Below, piece after piece: positions 1 to 7,234 of a stretch of DNA of 7,666 nt. This stretch comes from an uncultured Prevotella sp. GTDB lineage: Bacteria > Bacteroidota > Bacteroidia > Bacteroidales > Bacteroidaceae. The stretch covers positions 1 through 7,666 of the forward strand of contig CALNBT010000087.1 of NCBI GenBank assembly GCA_937874345.1, in the 5' to 3' direction. The notes beneath the pieces are model-generated. The model worked only from the letters and a program-made list of their open reading frames with translations, did not search any database and was not told the DNA's origin. Each line of letters begins with the position of its first letter. Within the stretch, counting starts at the first letter, position 1. The translations under genes and the position numbers were made by a program.

Positions 1-1251
1 TTCGATGAGCAGCCAGATGTTGAGGAAAGTTACGACGACGGCTAAAGAATATAGAAAGGCCGAGTTCCAACGACTGTTGGCATAGATGCCCATGACTTTC
101 TTGGACGAAGTAAGACTCACCTGCAAGAAAACAGTGAAAGGCAGTTGGATACTGAGAATCATCTGCGAATAGATCAGCCCTTTAAATGGGTCGGAAACAA
201 AAAAGATGACAAGTAGTGAGACGCCTAAAGAGATCAGAATGCCCACTACAGAGTGGGTGTCCTTGGTATTATACGACTCACCAAACATTCCTGCAAAGAT
301 GCTGCCTGCTGCCATTCCGCTGGTGATGGTGCTCGACACACCGGCCAGCAACAGGGCCAGGGCAAAGATATTTGCTGCATTGTTGCCCAGCAACGGCATA
401 AGCAGCGACTGTGCCTGCGACAGTTCTTCGACGTGAGTACCCGTTTCGAAGAACGTTGTGGCTGCCAAGAGAATCATCGCACTGTTGATGGCCCAGCCCA
501 CAATCATGGAGAAAAGGGTATCGACAAATTCGTATTTCAGTGTTTTCTCGATGTTTATCTTTCCCTTGGTGTTAATTTGGCGGCTCTGGATCACCTCCGA
601 ATGCAGAAAAAGGTTGTGGGGCATCACCACGGCACCCAGCACACTCATAATGATCAGCAAACTGCCTTGGGGAACACTTGGTACCACCCATCCCGTAACT
701 GCTGCCGGCCAATCGATCTTTACCAGGAAAAGCTCGTAGATAAACGATAGTCCTATCATCGACACAAAGCCGATAATGGCACGCTCAAGGTGTCTGTAAG
801 AGTTGGTAAACAGCATGATAACCACCGCTGCCACCGTGAGGATGGACCCCCATACAATGGGAATACCGAACAACATCTGCAAGGCGATGGCCGACCCCAG
901 TATCTCTGCCATCGAGGTGGAGATGCTGGCCAGCACCGCACTGATGGTGATGGGTCGACCAATCCATTTTGGAGTGTACTTCTCTGCAGCCTCGCTCAGG
1001 CAGAGACCGGTAACGATACCCAGGTGAGCAACGTTGTGCTGAAGGGCAATGAGCATGATGGTTGACAGCGTTACCACCCACAAAAGTGCGTAGCCAAATT
1101 CGGAACCTGCCGCAAAATTGCTGGCCCAGTTGCCTGGGTCGATAAATCCAACAGTGACGAGCAGTCCCGGACCGATATATTTAAAGATGTCAAGACCTCC
1201 GAGTTTCCTTGGATGGTCTTTACGTTTCAGTTCTTGTAAAATATTCAACAT
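1..1251 (-). CDS. mntH: NRAMP-family divalent metal (Mn2+/Fe2+) transporter MntH, C-terminus cut by window edge
   Basis: Inner-membrane, proton-coupled importer of Mn2+/Fe2+ in the NRAMP family. The frame is open from the ATG at 1251 to the window edge (417 codons, no stop), so only the extreme C-terminus is missing; family members are usually about 410-440 residues. Seen: a charged N-terminus (MLNILQELKRKDHP), the helix-1 metal motif DPGN at residues 38-41, the LGIVTG stretch at 77-82, and the helix-6 motif AVVMPHN at 207-213 followed by LFLHS. In known NRAMP structures the Asp and Asn of DPGN and the Met of the MPH motif bind the metal, and this Met favours transition metals over Mg2+/Ca2+. 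All are present, so Mn/Fe specificity is inferred. About ten hydrophobic helices are visible. An in-frame ATG at 1272 would add seven residues (MFFIFAH), but it falls inside the promoter spacer, so 1251 is preferred. The gene has its own promoter and is not obviously co-transcribed with the nitroreductase. Confidence 0.93.
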   Translation of the reverse strand, partial: MLNILQELKRKDHPRKLGGLDIFKYIGPGLLVTVGFIDPGNWASNFAAGSEFGYALLWVVTLSTIMLIALQHNVAHLGIVTGLCLSEAAEKYTPKWIGRPITISAVLASISTSMAEILGSAIALQMLFGIPIVWGSILTVAAVVIMLFTNSYRHLERAIIGFVSMIGLSFIYELFLVKIDWPAAVTGWVVPSVPQGSLLIIMSVLGAVVMPHNLFLHSEVIQSRQINTKGKINIEKTLKYEFVDTLFSMIVGWAINSAMILLAATTFFETGTHVEELSQAQSLLMPLLGNNAANIFALALLLAGVSSTITSGMAAGSIFAGMFGESYNTKDTHSVVGILISLGVSLLVIFFVSDPFKGLIYSQMILSIQLPFTVFLQVSLTSSKKVMGIYANSRWNSAFLYSLAVVVTFLNIWLLIE

Positions 1252-1256
1252 ATGTG

Positions 1257-1288
1257 CAAAAATAAAAAACATTGTACAAACAGCCAAA
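1257..1288 (-). promoter_or_regulatory. Bacteroidota-type primary-sigma promoter of mntH
   Basis: On the minus strand TTTG (1288-1285) is followed by exactly 20 bases and then TATTTTTG (1264-1257). This matches the Bacteroidota consensus of a -33 TTTG and a -7 TAnnTTTG. It is the only promoter in the window where both boxes match. The -7 box ends five bases before the ATG, so transcription would start at or within a few bases of the start codon. A weaker alternative lies upstream: TTG near 1310 with a TAAACTTTG box having one extra spacer base, at about 1285-1293. It would give a leader of roughly 30-35 bases. Confidence 0.6.
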
Positions 1289-1369
1289 GTTTACCATGTG
1301 TTTTTTTACAACAAGGATGCCCGCAACCGATAGGAAAAGGGTAATGGATGGATATCTTCGATTTTGTTT

Positions 1370-1438
1370 CACCTGCCGATGCAACGGATGATTCTTCAAA
1401 ATAACCATCCGGCATACCGTTGAAAGCGACAGCAGGTG
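1370..1438. other. Nested inverted repeats upstream of mntH
   Basis: CACCTGC (1370-1376) is complementary to GCAGGTG (1432-1438), and inside it CAACGG (1382-1387) is complementary to CCGTTG (1417-1422). A third pairing, CGGATG (1385-1390) with CATCCG (1406-1411), overlaps the middle arm and could not form together with it. No T-run follows on either strand, so it is not an obvious intrinsic terminator. It lies between the nitroreductase stop and the mntH promoter. The pairings are read directly; any role is unknown. It could be a 3' UTR structure, a regulator site or a repeat-family element. Confidence 0.4.
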
Positions 1439-1445
1439 CCGGGTG

Positions 1446-1470
1446 CCGGCATTGAAAAACCGTTTGCCGG
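1446..1470. other. GC-rich stem-loop just after the nitroreductase stop
   Basis: CCGGCA (1446-1451) and TGCCGG (1465-1470) form a perfect 6-bp stem with a 13-base loop, starting three bases beyond the nitroreductase stop codon on the minus strand. The T-run lies in the loop rather than after the stem, so this is a poor fit to an intrinsic terminator. It may help stabilise the 3' end of the nitroreductase mRNA. A tandem copy of GGTGCCG (1435-1441 and 1442-1448) overlaps its far arm. Confidence 0.3.
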
Positions 1471-1472
1471 GG

Positions 1473-2021
1473 TTATTTAATCCAATAAACGTAGTGGTCT
1501 TTGCGGGTTTTCTGTGGTCTGAGGGCATCCTTTGCCGGATAGCCGATGATGCAGTTGCCGATGCCTTCGTACGCTTCGGTAATACCCAGGTCGCTAAGAA
1601 TCTGTTTGCCTTCTTCGGTCTCGAACGATTCCTTGGCCCGATGAACCCAGCACGAGCCCAGTCTCAGACTGTTGGCCGCCAGCATCATGTTCTCCATCAC
1701 CAGTGCCCCGTCGTACACTCTTGTGCCGATGTCTTTCTTACCCAATACCACCAAGACGACCGGTGCGCCATAGAACGGGTCTCCGTGGCCAGATGTGGTT
1801 TGCAAGCGGTTCTTGATGACGACATCGAGATTGATTTTACTGATGCGGTTGCGCATTTCCTTGTTTGTGACAGCCAGAATAATGGCCGACTGCCTGTTCA
1901 TTCCCGATGGGGCATACGTTCCGGCTTTGACGATTTCTTCAATCAGTTCCATGGGTACCGGCTTATCCTGATATTTCTTTACGCTACGACGTGAAATGAT
2001 ATTTTCTATATAATGGTTCAT
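1473..2021 (-). CDS. Nitroreductase-family FMN-dependent oxidoreductase
   Basis: Small cytoplasmic flavoprotein of the nitroreductase fold (182 residues, normal for the short single-domain members), expected to bind FMN as a homodimer and use NAD(P)H; the physiological substrate cannot be told. Seen: the N-terminal phosphate-binding motif SRRSVKKY at residues 10-17, APSGMNRQ at 38-44 (flavin-contacting loop), a central helix running into LGSCWVHRAKE at 121-131, and the C-terminal GNCIIGYPA at 155-163. All match the family order. The ATG at 2021 is chosen. The frame continues upstream to a TTG at 2069, but that TTG is part of the -7 promoter box TAATTTTG and cannot be translated from this promoter. 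The sequence before the ATG is A-rich with no Shine-Dalgarno, as is usual in Bacteroidota. It faces the same way as mntH, 221 bases away. Confidence 0.9.
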   Translation of the reverse strand: MNHYIENIISRRSVKKYQDKPVPMELIEEIVKAGTYAPSGMNRQSAIILAVTNKEMRNRISKINLDVVIKNRLQTTSGHGDPFYGAPVVLVVLGKKDIGTRVYDGALVMENMMLAANSLRLGSCWVHRAKESFETEEGKQILSDLGITEAYEGIGNCIIGYPAKDALRPQKTRKDHYVYWIK

Positions 2022-2066
2022 CTTTGATTTGATTTTATTGATGGCATCGTGCTGATTTGACGCACA

Positions 2067-2074
2067 CAAAATTA
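2067..2074 (-). promoter_or_regulatory. -7 promoter box (TAATTTTG) of the nitroreductase gene
   Basis: An exact TAnnTTTG match on the minus strand, ending 45 bases before the ATG, would give a leader of roughly 40 bases. No clear TTTG is seen about 20 bases further upstream, so only half of the consensus is present. Confidence 0.45.
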
Positions 2075-2202
2075 ACTTTTTAAGGTTGTCCCTATAAAAT
2101 TTTCAGTCGTTGATAGCCCTAAAAAGTGTATTTGATGATGATGGATTGGGGGCATCATGGCAACCTCTTTCTCCTTTTTGGCTGATATGAAAGCAGCAGT
2201 CA

Positions 2203-3105
2203 TCAGCTTTTCCAAGCCAGGCATTGCTTTAGCGACGGACAATGGAACGAAAATCCATCGCTTTGAATCTTCTCGTTGCTGACACGTGACCCTTGGAGCA
2301 ACATGGTTGACAGTTCTCCGACCATCATTTTAACGGCCCATCCGGGAACATTGGGCAACAGATTCGGTCGCCCGTAGCTATGGAGGAATGCCTTTGAAAA
2401 CTCGTTCATCGTGAGGTGCTCGCTGCTCACGGCATTGTAAACGCCGTCGCAACGATGGTCTTGCAGGATATGACTGTACATGCCCAGCAGGTCGTTCATA
2501 CAAATCCAGGGCAGATACTGTCGTCCGTTTCCCATCGACACATTGATTCCCCATTTGGCCAGTGGCTTTAATTTCTGAATCATTCCACCACCCGGTGCAA
2601 TGACCACACCTTTGCGCAGGATGACAACACGGTCGACGAGGAACTCAAACCGTCGTGCTTCAGCTTCCCATTGCTGACAAACCTGCGCCAGAAAGTCTGT
2701 TCCGTTGGCGTCATTCTCCTTGAAAATTTGTTCAGTCGTCACGGCTCCATAATAGCCTACGGCCGAAGAGGAAATCAATACATCGATGTTCTGACCGAAT
2801 TGACGAACGCCTTTCTGCAGCAGTTGCAGTGGCTTTACGCGACTGTCGATGATCTCTTGTTTTCTTTTTTCCGTCCAACGGCTTTCGCCGATGTTTGCAC
2901 CAGTCAGGTTGATGATGGCCTGAACGCCGTCAAAGGCTTTCGGGTCGATGAATTCCTGTTCGACATTCCATACAAAATGATGTACGCCCTTTGTATCATC
3001 AAGCTTTCCACGACTGAGAACATTCACCTCGTTGCCAAGTGCAACCCACCATTCTGTGAGAGCCTTTCCTATGAATCCGGTGCCACCGGCAATTAATATT
3101 TTCAT
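2203..3105 (-). CDS. TIGR01777/YfcH-type NAD(P)-dependent epimerase (SDR39U1-like)
   Basis: Atypical extended short-chain dehydrogenase of the family represented by E. coli YfcH and human SDR39U1; cytoplasmic, exact substrate not established for the family. Seen in order: the nucleotide-binding GGTGFIG at residues 7-13; NLTGANIGESRW at 66-77; SSSAVGYYG at 112-120, holding the active-site region; a conserved Trp/Glu segment (QQWEAEA) at 144-150; LRKGVVIAPGGGM at 163-175; GNGRQYLPWICMNDL at 192-206, matching the family's G-x-G-x-Q-x-x-x-WI-x-x-x-D-L motif. The C-terminal DUF1731-like segment starts at RPNLLPNVPGW (246-256) and contains GELS and DGFSFHCPSL. The length of 300 residues is standard and the protein looks intact. 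The ATG at 3105 starts directly with the Rossmann strand (MKILIAGG), so this start is secure. It has its own promoter box upstream, so it is probably transcribed alone. Confidence 0.92.
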   Translation of the reverse strand: MKILIAGGTGFIGKALTEWWVALGNEVNVLSRGKLDDTKGVHHFVWNVEQEFIDPKAFDGVQAIINLTGANIGESRWTEKRKQEIIDSRVKPLQLLQKGVRQFGQNIDVLISSSAVGYYGAVTTEQIFKENDANGTDFLAQVCQQWEAEARRFEFLVDRVVILRKGVVIAPGGGMIQKLKPLAKWGINVSMGNGRQYLPWICMNDLLGMYSHILQDHRCDGVYNAVSSEHLTMNEFSKAFLHSYGRPNLLPNVPGWAVKMMVGELSTMLLQGSRVSNEKIQSDGFSFHCPSLKQCLAWKS

Positions 3106-3137
3106 GATGTGATGCTTTATGGTTGAATCTCTTCTCG

Positions 3138-3145
3138 CAAAGATA
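3138..3145 (-). promoter_or_regulatory. -7 promoter box (TATCTTTG) of the epimerase gene
   Basis: An exact TAnnTTTG match on the minus strand, ending 32 bases before the ATG at 3105; the leader would be roughly 25-30 bases. A T-rich tract precedes it, but there is no good TTTG at the expected -33 distance. Confidence 0.45.
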
Positions 3146-3249
3146 ATGAAAAAAACAATGCAGATGGCATTTTAAAGAAAGATTGTTATCGAAGAAAAGA
3201 CAATAAAAATGAGGTTTTTTTCCTGTTGGAAAGAAGCTGAACTGATGAA

Positions 3250-3259
3250 TGTCCGGACA
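3250..3259. other. Perfect 10-bp palindrome TGTCCGGACA
   Basis: A self-complementary 10-mer in the 230-base gap between the DMT permease stop and the epimerase promoter. An overlapping 5-bp hairpin (GACAG 3256-3260 with CTGTC 3270-3274) can form instead. The palindrome lies about 105 bases upstream of the epimerase -7 box, so it could be a dimeric regulator site or part of the permease 3' end. No U-run follows. Confidence 0.3.
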
Positions 3260-3335
3260 GCAAGACCGTCTGTCTCAAGAATGATAAGGCAGGTCTACTT
3301 GATAATCAACCTCTATCCATTAGGATACCATGCTG

Positions 3336-4202
3336 TTATTTGGTTGCCAGCCATGCCCCGATGCCCATCAACACAAGGGCAACGATGAAGATAGGTGTGA
3401 TCTGTTCGCCAAGGAAAACAATAGAAAGCAAGGCTCCTACGAAAGGTGCCACGGCGTAATAGGTGCTGGTTTTTGCTGCGCCAATACCCCGTTGGGCATA
3501 GGTATAGACGTAGATACTGAGACCGTAAGATACAAATCCCAGCATCGCAATCAGCAGCAACGTTGAGAGATTGGGCAACGACTCGCCAACAGCCAACGCG
3601 ATGATGAATGCCCCGAGACCAGAACCAAAGCCTTTGATGGTGACAATCTGCATGGGATCTTTGTCTGCAATTTGTCGTGTGCAGTTGTTTTCCAGTCCCC
3701 AACAAACCGTTGCTCCGATGACAAGCAATGAACCGATCGAGAAGGATAGGGCCCCATCGGTTTCAACCGTCAACAGCATACAGGCTGATGTCACGAAACC
3801 GATGGCCATCCAAAGTGTCTTGCCAACCTTTTCGTGAAAGAAGACCATTGCGATGAGCGCTGTAGCAACGATTTCAAAGTTGTTCAACAGCGATACATTG
3901 GCCGCTATGGTATGTTTCAATCCAACCATTAAGAGGATGGGTGCCGCGATATCCAATACCACCATCGCAACCACGAAAGGCAAATCCGCCCTGACCAAAT
4001 TTGCCTCCCGCCCCTTGAATCTCGATTGACGGCGTGCCACCATCATTGTTCCCATCCCGATGCCCGCGCCCAAATAGAGAAACGCCGCCATCATTGTTGG
4101 AGGAGCACTGTTCAATAAAACCTTTGAGAAGGGAATGTTTATGGCGTAAAGAATCGCAGCCAGTATGGCCAGGCCAATGGCAAAACGACTATTGTATTTC
4201 AT
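3336..4202 (-). CDS. EamA/DMT-superfamily inner-membrane permease
   Basis: Drug/metabolite transporter superfamily protein of 288 residues with about ten hydrophobic helices and the two tandem EamA repeats (about residues 8-145 and 155-286), the usual size and layout. Seen: the first repeat contains INIPFSK in helix 1, GLKHTIAANVSLLNNFEIV (95-113) and the end-of-repeat FFHEKVG (121-127); the second contains CWGLENNCTRQIADKDP (167-183), GAAKTSTYYAVAPFVGALLSI (241-261) and FLGEQITP (263-270). The FFHEK and FLGEQ segments are the paired repeat signatures of the family. The substrate cannot be inferred; relatives export amino acids, metabolites or drugs. The ATG at 4202 is chosen. A TTG start at 4229 would add nine residues, but that TTG lies inside the TACCTTTG promoter box. 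It is likely transcribed alone: 475 bases separate it from the gene upstream and the epimerase downstream has its own promoter. Confidence 0.9.
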   Translation of the reverse strand: MKYNSRFAIGLAILAAILYAINIPFSKVLLNSAPPTMMAAFLYLGAGIGMGTMMVARRQSRFKGREANLVRADLPFVVAMVVLDIAAPILLMVGLKHTIAANVSLLNNFEIVATALIAMVFFHEKVGKTLWMAIGFVTSACMLLTVETDGALSFSIGSLLVIGATVCWGLENNCTRQIADKDPMQIVTIKGFGSGLGAFIIALAVGESLPNLSTLLLIAMLGFVSYGLSIYVYTYAQRGIGAAKTSTYYAVAPFVGALLSIVFLGEQITPIFIVALVLMGIGAWLATK

Positions 4203-4226
4203 GATATTCGAGCTTGAAATGAGATA

Positions 4227-4234
4227 CAAAGGTA
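4227..4234 (-). promoter_or_regulatory. -7 promoter box (TACCTTTG) of the DMT permease
   Basis: An exact TAnnTTTG match on the minus strand, ending 24 bases before the ATG at 4202, implying a leader of about 20 bases. A TTTG lies only eight bases upstream of the box, too close for a -33 element, so the upstream half is not conserved. Confidence 0.45.
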
Positions 4235-4467
4235 GTGAAAAACAAAGTTTCCTGCAGCGTTCGCTTCATCTTTTTATCTTTCAGTCTTTTTGGAAACCGG
4301 ATTATCTGATATGATACTGTATATTCAATGGCATTCGGATATTTGGCATGGTTCATATCCATCCAGAAGCCTAGCGCCCTGAATTGATGTAGATTGTTGA
4401 GATGTATTGTTTTGCTGACTGAAATGTTTCAACAGATAACCAAGGATGCCTCCATGCCTATTTCATA

Positions 4468-4497
4468 AAAGGTCTCTCATTCAAGAGAATCCTTTTG
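4468..4497. terminator. Bidirectional terminator-like hairpin
   Basis: AAAAGG (4468-4473) pairs with CCTTTT (4492-4497), then a 2x2 internal loop, then TCTC (4476-4479) pairs with GAGA (4486-4489) around a six-base loop. The A-tract/T-tract flanks give the shape of an intrinsic terminator in either direction, though the T-run is only four long and lies within the stem. For the minus-strand lipoprotein transcript it would end the message about 200 bases after the stop codon. Confidence 0.35.
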
Positions 4498-4576
4498 ATA
4501 GAAAGACATCGTAGTTGCAAATGATCGTTGTTCTAAGCTATAAAAATAGAAGAAAAGCCTTCTTGCCTCTTGACGA

Positions 4577-4631
4577 ACCTACCACAAAACAGTTTGTTTG
4601 GCAAATGAGACCAAGCAATTTGTAGGTAGGT
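4577..4631. other. Long imperfect stem-loop downstream of the lipoprotein gene
   Basis: ACCTACC (4577-4583) pairs with GGTAGGT (4625-4631), and after a single bulged A (4624) the stem continues as ACAAA (4584-4588) with TTTGT (4619-4623): 12 base pairs with one bulge. An inner 6-bp stem (4596-4601 with 4611-4616, one G-U pair on the plus strand) is possible. It starts 46 bases beyond the lipoprotein stop. On the minus strand a small hairpin, AGAAG...CTTCT, followed by ATTTTTA lies about 20 bases further on (near 4544-4565) and could be the actual terminator. Confidence 0.4.
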
Positions 4632-4677
4632 GAAACGTGAAGTTGTGATATGTTCTTTCGGTGTTCAGGGGTGTCTC

Positions 4678-5592
4678 TCACCGTGTCCATTTCTCTTCGA
4701 CGTGGTTCATGGCGATATTTAAATCCTGTTCGAGAAGGGTTACAGTATATTCGTCGAAAGCGTGGTTGACGGTGTCGTAGGTCTTGAGGCGCAACGTGCC
4801 TGATGACCACGCGGTGAAGCCGTTGACAAAATTGAAGTCGCTGCCAGCTTGATGGATGGTTTTGAAGCCTGGGAAAGATTTCACTACGATGGGTTGCTCT
4901 ATCTGATAGGCAACACGACAATGAGGGTCGTTGGGGCACTGAAGGATGCCCGAGCCTGAGATTTTAAAACTTGGATAAACCGTGTCGTAGGCCCAGTTGA
5001 TCGTGAAAAGCTGGTTCTTGACATTGAATGTCGTTTTTGCAGCATCGGATTTGTGTCCAAGACGTGTGACTGATGCAGATTGCCTTGTCGCCGAAACTTG
5101 AACAGGTGCCTGTCGTTCGCAATTGCTTTGGGTCACGGTCCATGTCTTCGAGTCGATGTCTCGGATAGACAGATGATAGCGGGTAGTTTGTTCGTTGAGG
5201 GAGGCAACGGCCAACACATCCCAGGATGACGAGCTCGGATTGGTGAAGGTGATCTCATAGTTATGCCCCGCTTCTTCGCCGCTCACGGTCATATGGTACT
5301 GCTCAGCGGTACCAAGTGCTTGTGAATGGGGTGCGATGCGAATATTCGACAGGTACATGGTTTCAATGGAGTCACGGCCGTCTGGTGTTGTCTGACGAAC
5401 GTATTCTCTGAAAATCCGGGTATATGCAATGATATCAGTAAAGGGAAGTAAAGTCTTCTCGGTAAGCCTGAAGGCGGTATGTCCGGCTTCAGTCCTTTTC
5501 TGGTAGATGGAATCGTTTTTGCTATCTTGAACGCAACCTTTTATCAGCAATCCACCTATGAAGAGTAGTAGTAGTGAAAATTTCATTGTCAT
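4678..5592 (-). CDS. Lipoprotein of unknown function, about 300 residues
   Basis: I do not recognise the family. The N-terminus is a lipoprotein signal peptide: MTMKFSLLLLFIGGLLIKGC, with the likely lipidated Cys at residue 20. The lipobox (LIKGC) is loose, with a Lys at -2, which Bacteroidota tolerate. After it comes a mostly polar chain of alternating hydrophobic residues, suggesting beta strands. Three more Cys occur at 158, 219 and 225, the last two in CPNDPHC, which might form a disulfide in the periplasm. There are no transmembrane helices beyond the signal. The ATG at 5592 and the one at 5586 (MKFSLLLL) are both plausible; the latter gives a more typical signal peptide. It is divergent from the lipoprotein/sigma operon, separated by 534 bases, and no TAnnTTTG box is found just upstream. 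Coding reality is well supported by the long frame and coherent signal peptide; function is open. Confidence 0.82.
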   Translation of the reverse strand: MTMKFSLLLLFIGGLLIKGCVQDSKNDSIYQKRTEAGHTAFRLTEKTLLPFTDIIAYTRIFREYVRQTTPDGRDSIETMYLSNIRIAPHSQALGTAEQYHMTVSGEEAGHNYEITFTNPSSSSWDVLAVASLNEQTTRYHLSIRDIDSKTWTVTQSNCERQAPVQVSATRQSASVTRLGHKSDAAKTTFNVKNQLFTINWAYDTVYPSFKISGSGILQCPNDPHCRVAYQIEQPIVVKSFPGFKTIHQAGSDFNFVNGFTAWSSGTLRLKTYDTVNHAFDEYTVTLLEQDLNIAMNHVEEKWTR

Positions 5593-5656
5593 TTTTCATC
5601 TTGCTGATGGTTTTTTTTCGTCAAATTCGCATATCATCTCTTCTGGTCATTTGTTC

Positions 5657-5683
5657 CCTTGGACATGAATCCAATGTCTAGGG
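5657..5683 (+). other. 10-bp hairpin favoured in plus-strand RNA
   Basis: CCTTGGACAT (5657-5666) pairs with ATGTCTAGGG over ten positions (5674-5683), eight Watson-Crick plus two G-U, around a seven-base loop. The two wobble pairs form only in RNA copied from the plus strand; the minus-strand copy would have A-C mismatches there. This suggests, weakly, that the transcribed strand is plus. Confidence 0.35.
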
Positions 5684-5702
5684 ATGTAGGAAGAGAGAAG
5701 GT

Positions 5703-5751
5703 TGATAGGAATCAATGTCACAGGAATTTGCCTATGTATCAATTCCTATCA
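5703..5751. repeat. Perfect 10-bp inverted repeat with 29-base loop
   Basis: TGATAGGAAT (5703-5712) and ATTCCTATCA (5742-5751) are exact complements. The loop carries a third copy of the AGGAAT core (near 5722-5727). It could be an RNA hairpin or a pair of binding half-sites for a protein. Confidence 0.45.
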
Positions 5752-5914
5752 TGACCTTATCTTCATAGATATTGCCAGCTCTTCAGAGTCTGAAAGGTAT
5801 GTGGCGTTTTAATTCTGGACTCCTCAAGACAAGCAATCGATCTTTTCAACATATATATCATCGATCCGAGTAGTTGTTTTGCGCCACTTCTACTGTAATA
5901 ATACACAAGAGTGT

Positions 5915-5945
5915 AAAATCTTGCATGTTTGCTGCAAGATTTTTT
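5915..5945 (+). terminator. Intrinsic-terminator-like hairpin with no plus-strand gene before it
   Basis: AAAATCTTGCA (5915-5925) is the exact complement of TGCAAGATTTT (5933-5943), an 11-bp stem with a seven-base loop, followed by two more Ts for a run of six. This is the best terminator in the window, reading on the plus strand. The nearest plus-strand gene starts downstream at 6127 and the gene to the left is on the minus strand, so it must end an unannotated transcript, act as an attenuator in a long leader, or insulate against antisense transcription. Read on the minus strand the T-run is four. Confidence 0.6.
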
Positions 5946-5956
5946 GAAATTTGTTG

Positions 5957-5982
5957 TTATTTACTTGTAGGAATGTAAATAA
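5957..5982. promoter_or_regulatory. 8-bp dyad, possible operator
   Basis: TTATTTAC (5957-5964) and GTAAATAA (5975-5982) are exact complements separated by ten bases. The half-sites are centred 18 bases apart, near the two turns or so of DNA typical of dimeric regulator sites. It lies 145 bases upstream of the lipoprotein/sigma operon. An operator role is inference. Confidence 0.35.
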
Positions 5983-6126
5983 AGGTGCAAATTTGTGGAT
6001 GATCCCGATAAGTCCCACGATGTATGCCGTTGACGGATAGCTGTCGGTTCTTTTGCCAAACACCTTACATCTTACGTTGAGTTAAAGTGATATTCTCTGT
6101 CAGAGAGGTTTGAAAGAACAGAAAAA

Positions 6127-6702
6127 ATGAAACATTACACGTTGTTGATATTATGGGCATTGCTGCTTGCCGGTTGCACGACAAAAGACGATGGCTACCT
6201 TGACGAGGGGATGACCCTCCGCAACGATCTGACAACCGAATATTATGGCTGTTTTGAGGGCTTTTGGACAACCGACGCAGAACGGATAGGTGAAGCGAGT
6301 GTGCAGATGGGCGACCAGCAGGTATTCTCATCATTGCCCTGGTTTAAGACGATTGAACAAGCGGTAGCCGCCAATCTTGGTACCCATCAGATTACCATCG
6401 ACAAGGCAGATGCCTATCGAGTGCATTACCGCAAGATTGGTTTTTCGGCCGGATCGTTGTATTTTAACATTTCAGCCGATAATTATTCGTTCAAGATTCT
6501 GGCCAATAACAAGGAACATCTTGTTCAATTGGTGATGGATCCAAACGGTGCGGTAGCCGTGTACGACAAACAGACAGATGCCTTGGTGGCATTGTTTATC
6601 GTCAACGAAGTGAAAGTTGATGACGTGACAGTGGTTAAATTTAATCCGGGACTGAACATTCAATTTAACTCGACAAAGAAAATCCAGACAGGTGGAGTCT
6701 GA
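6127..6702 (+). CDS. Small lipoprotein, first gene of the ECF sigma operon
   Basis: A 191-residue predicted lipoprotein I cannot place in a named family. The signal peptide MKHYTLLILWALLLAGC has a textbook lipobox (LAGC) with the lipidated Cys at 17. The next residues, TTKDDG, resemble the Lys-Asp-Asp surface-export signal described for Bacteroidota lipoproteins but one position later than usual, so surface display is possible, not shown. The mature part has one further Cys (42), several aromatic residues, and alternating strand-like segments (for example GSLYFNISADNYSFKIL at 109-125), suggesting a small beta-rich domain. The ATG at 6127 follows an A-rich leader. Its stop overlaps the GTG of the sigma gene by 11 bases, so the two are almost certainly translationally coupled. 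By context it may sense or modulate the envelope signal feeding the sigma factor, or be a regulated target. Confidence 0.85.
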   Translation: MKHYTLLILWALLLAGCTTKDDGYLDEGMTLRNDLTTEYYGCFEGFWTTDAERIGEASVQMGDQQVFSSLPWFKTIEQAVAANLGTHQITIDKADAYRVHYRKIGFSAGSLYFNISADNYSFKILANNKEHLVQLVMDPNGAVAVYDKQTDALVALFIVNEVKVDDVTVVKFNPGLNIQFNSTKKIQTGGV

Positions 6703-7234
6703 GCAAGGACTATTAAATGATATCAAAGAAGGCGACCGGAACGCGATGCACCGGTTGTACGAATGCTTAAAAGGGTATGCCACAACAGTTAGCCTGCGGT
6801 ATATCTCAGATCGTGACGCCGTCAATGATGTCCTTCAAGACAGCTTCATCAAGATTTTCTCTCGCATTGATGAATTTGAATTTAGGGGAGAAGGATCGTT
6901 GAAAGGCTGGGCAATGCGTATCGTCGCCAACGAATCGATGAATTACCTCAGGCGCAATGGTCGACTGATTTTTGTCGATGAGGTTCCAGAAATAGAGGAT
7001 GAAGGCGAGGTTCATCTCGAACGGGTTCCGATGGATGTGATGCTGCACATGATACAGCAACTGCCGGAAGGCTATCGTGCAGTGTTTAATATGTATGTTT
7101 TTGGACAGATGAGCCACAAACAGATTGCCCTTGAGCTGGGCATCAAAGAAAACAGCTCGGCATCGCAGTATTCGAGAGCCAAAAATATGCTGGCCAGGAT
7201 GATTAAAGAATATATGAAGAATCATGACGGATAA
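6692..7234 (+). CDS. ECF-family RNA polymerase sigma factor
   Basis: Alternative sigma factor of the ECF (group 4 sigma-70) type, 180 residues, which is normal. Sigma-2 spans about residues 8-90, with the core-binding helix RDAVNDVLQDSFIKIF at 41-56 and the -10 recognition helix GSLKGWAMRIVANESMNYLRR at 68-88 (broken here as GSLKGW and AMRIVANESMNYLRR). A variable acidic linker follows (VDEVPEIEDEGE). Sigma-4 spans about 115-170, with LPEGYRAVFNMY and the helix-turn-helix HKQIALELGIKENSSASQYSRAK at 142-164. The SSASQxxRAK ending is typical of Bacteroidota ECF factors. No ATG fits the full N-terminus: GTG at 6692 is the first start after an in-frame stop at 6653, and the next ATG (residue 19) would cut into sigma-2. 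The gene overlaps its neighbours by 11 bases on both sides, so expression is probably coupled to the lipoprotein and to the membrane protein that follows. Confidence 0.93.
   Translation: MESEQGLLNDIKEGDRNAMHRLYECLKGYATTVSLRYISDRDAVNDVLQDSFIKIFSRIDEFEFRGEGSLKGWAMRIVANESMNYLRRNGRLIFVDEVPEIEDEGEVHLERVPMDVMLHMIQQLPEGYRAVFNMYVFGQMSHKQIALELGIKENSSASQYSRAKNMLARMIKEYMKNHDG

Larger units (their letters stand above)
4203..4677. other. 475-base noncoding stretch between lipoprotein and DMT permease
   Basis: No convincing gene on either strand. It holds the permease promoter box at its left end and two hairpins annotated separately (4468-4497, 4577-4631). A third weak stem, GGATAT (4337-4342) with ATATCC (4355-4360), has a 12-base loop. 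A minus-strand frame that overlaps the lipoprotein runs to 4538 but shows no family features. No tRNA-like fold or repeat array was seen. Confidence 0.5.
5593..6126. other. 534-base structured divergent intergenic region
   Basis: No open frame worth calling on either strand. Base composition is more AT-rich than the flanking genes, especially at 5840-6000. It contains four inverted repeats annotated separately: 5657-5683, 5703-5751, 5915-5945 and 5957-5982. ATCGAT occurs twice, near 5838 and 5860, flanking an AT-rich stretch. I found no exact TAnnTTTG box in either direction. A weak candidate for the plus strand is TTTTG near 6053-6057, 17 bases, then TACGTTGA, ending about 43 bases before the ATG at 6127. 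Confidence 0.55.
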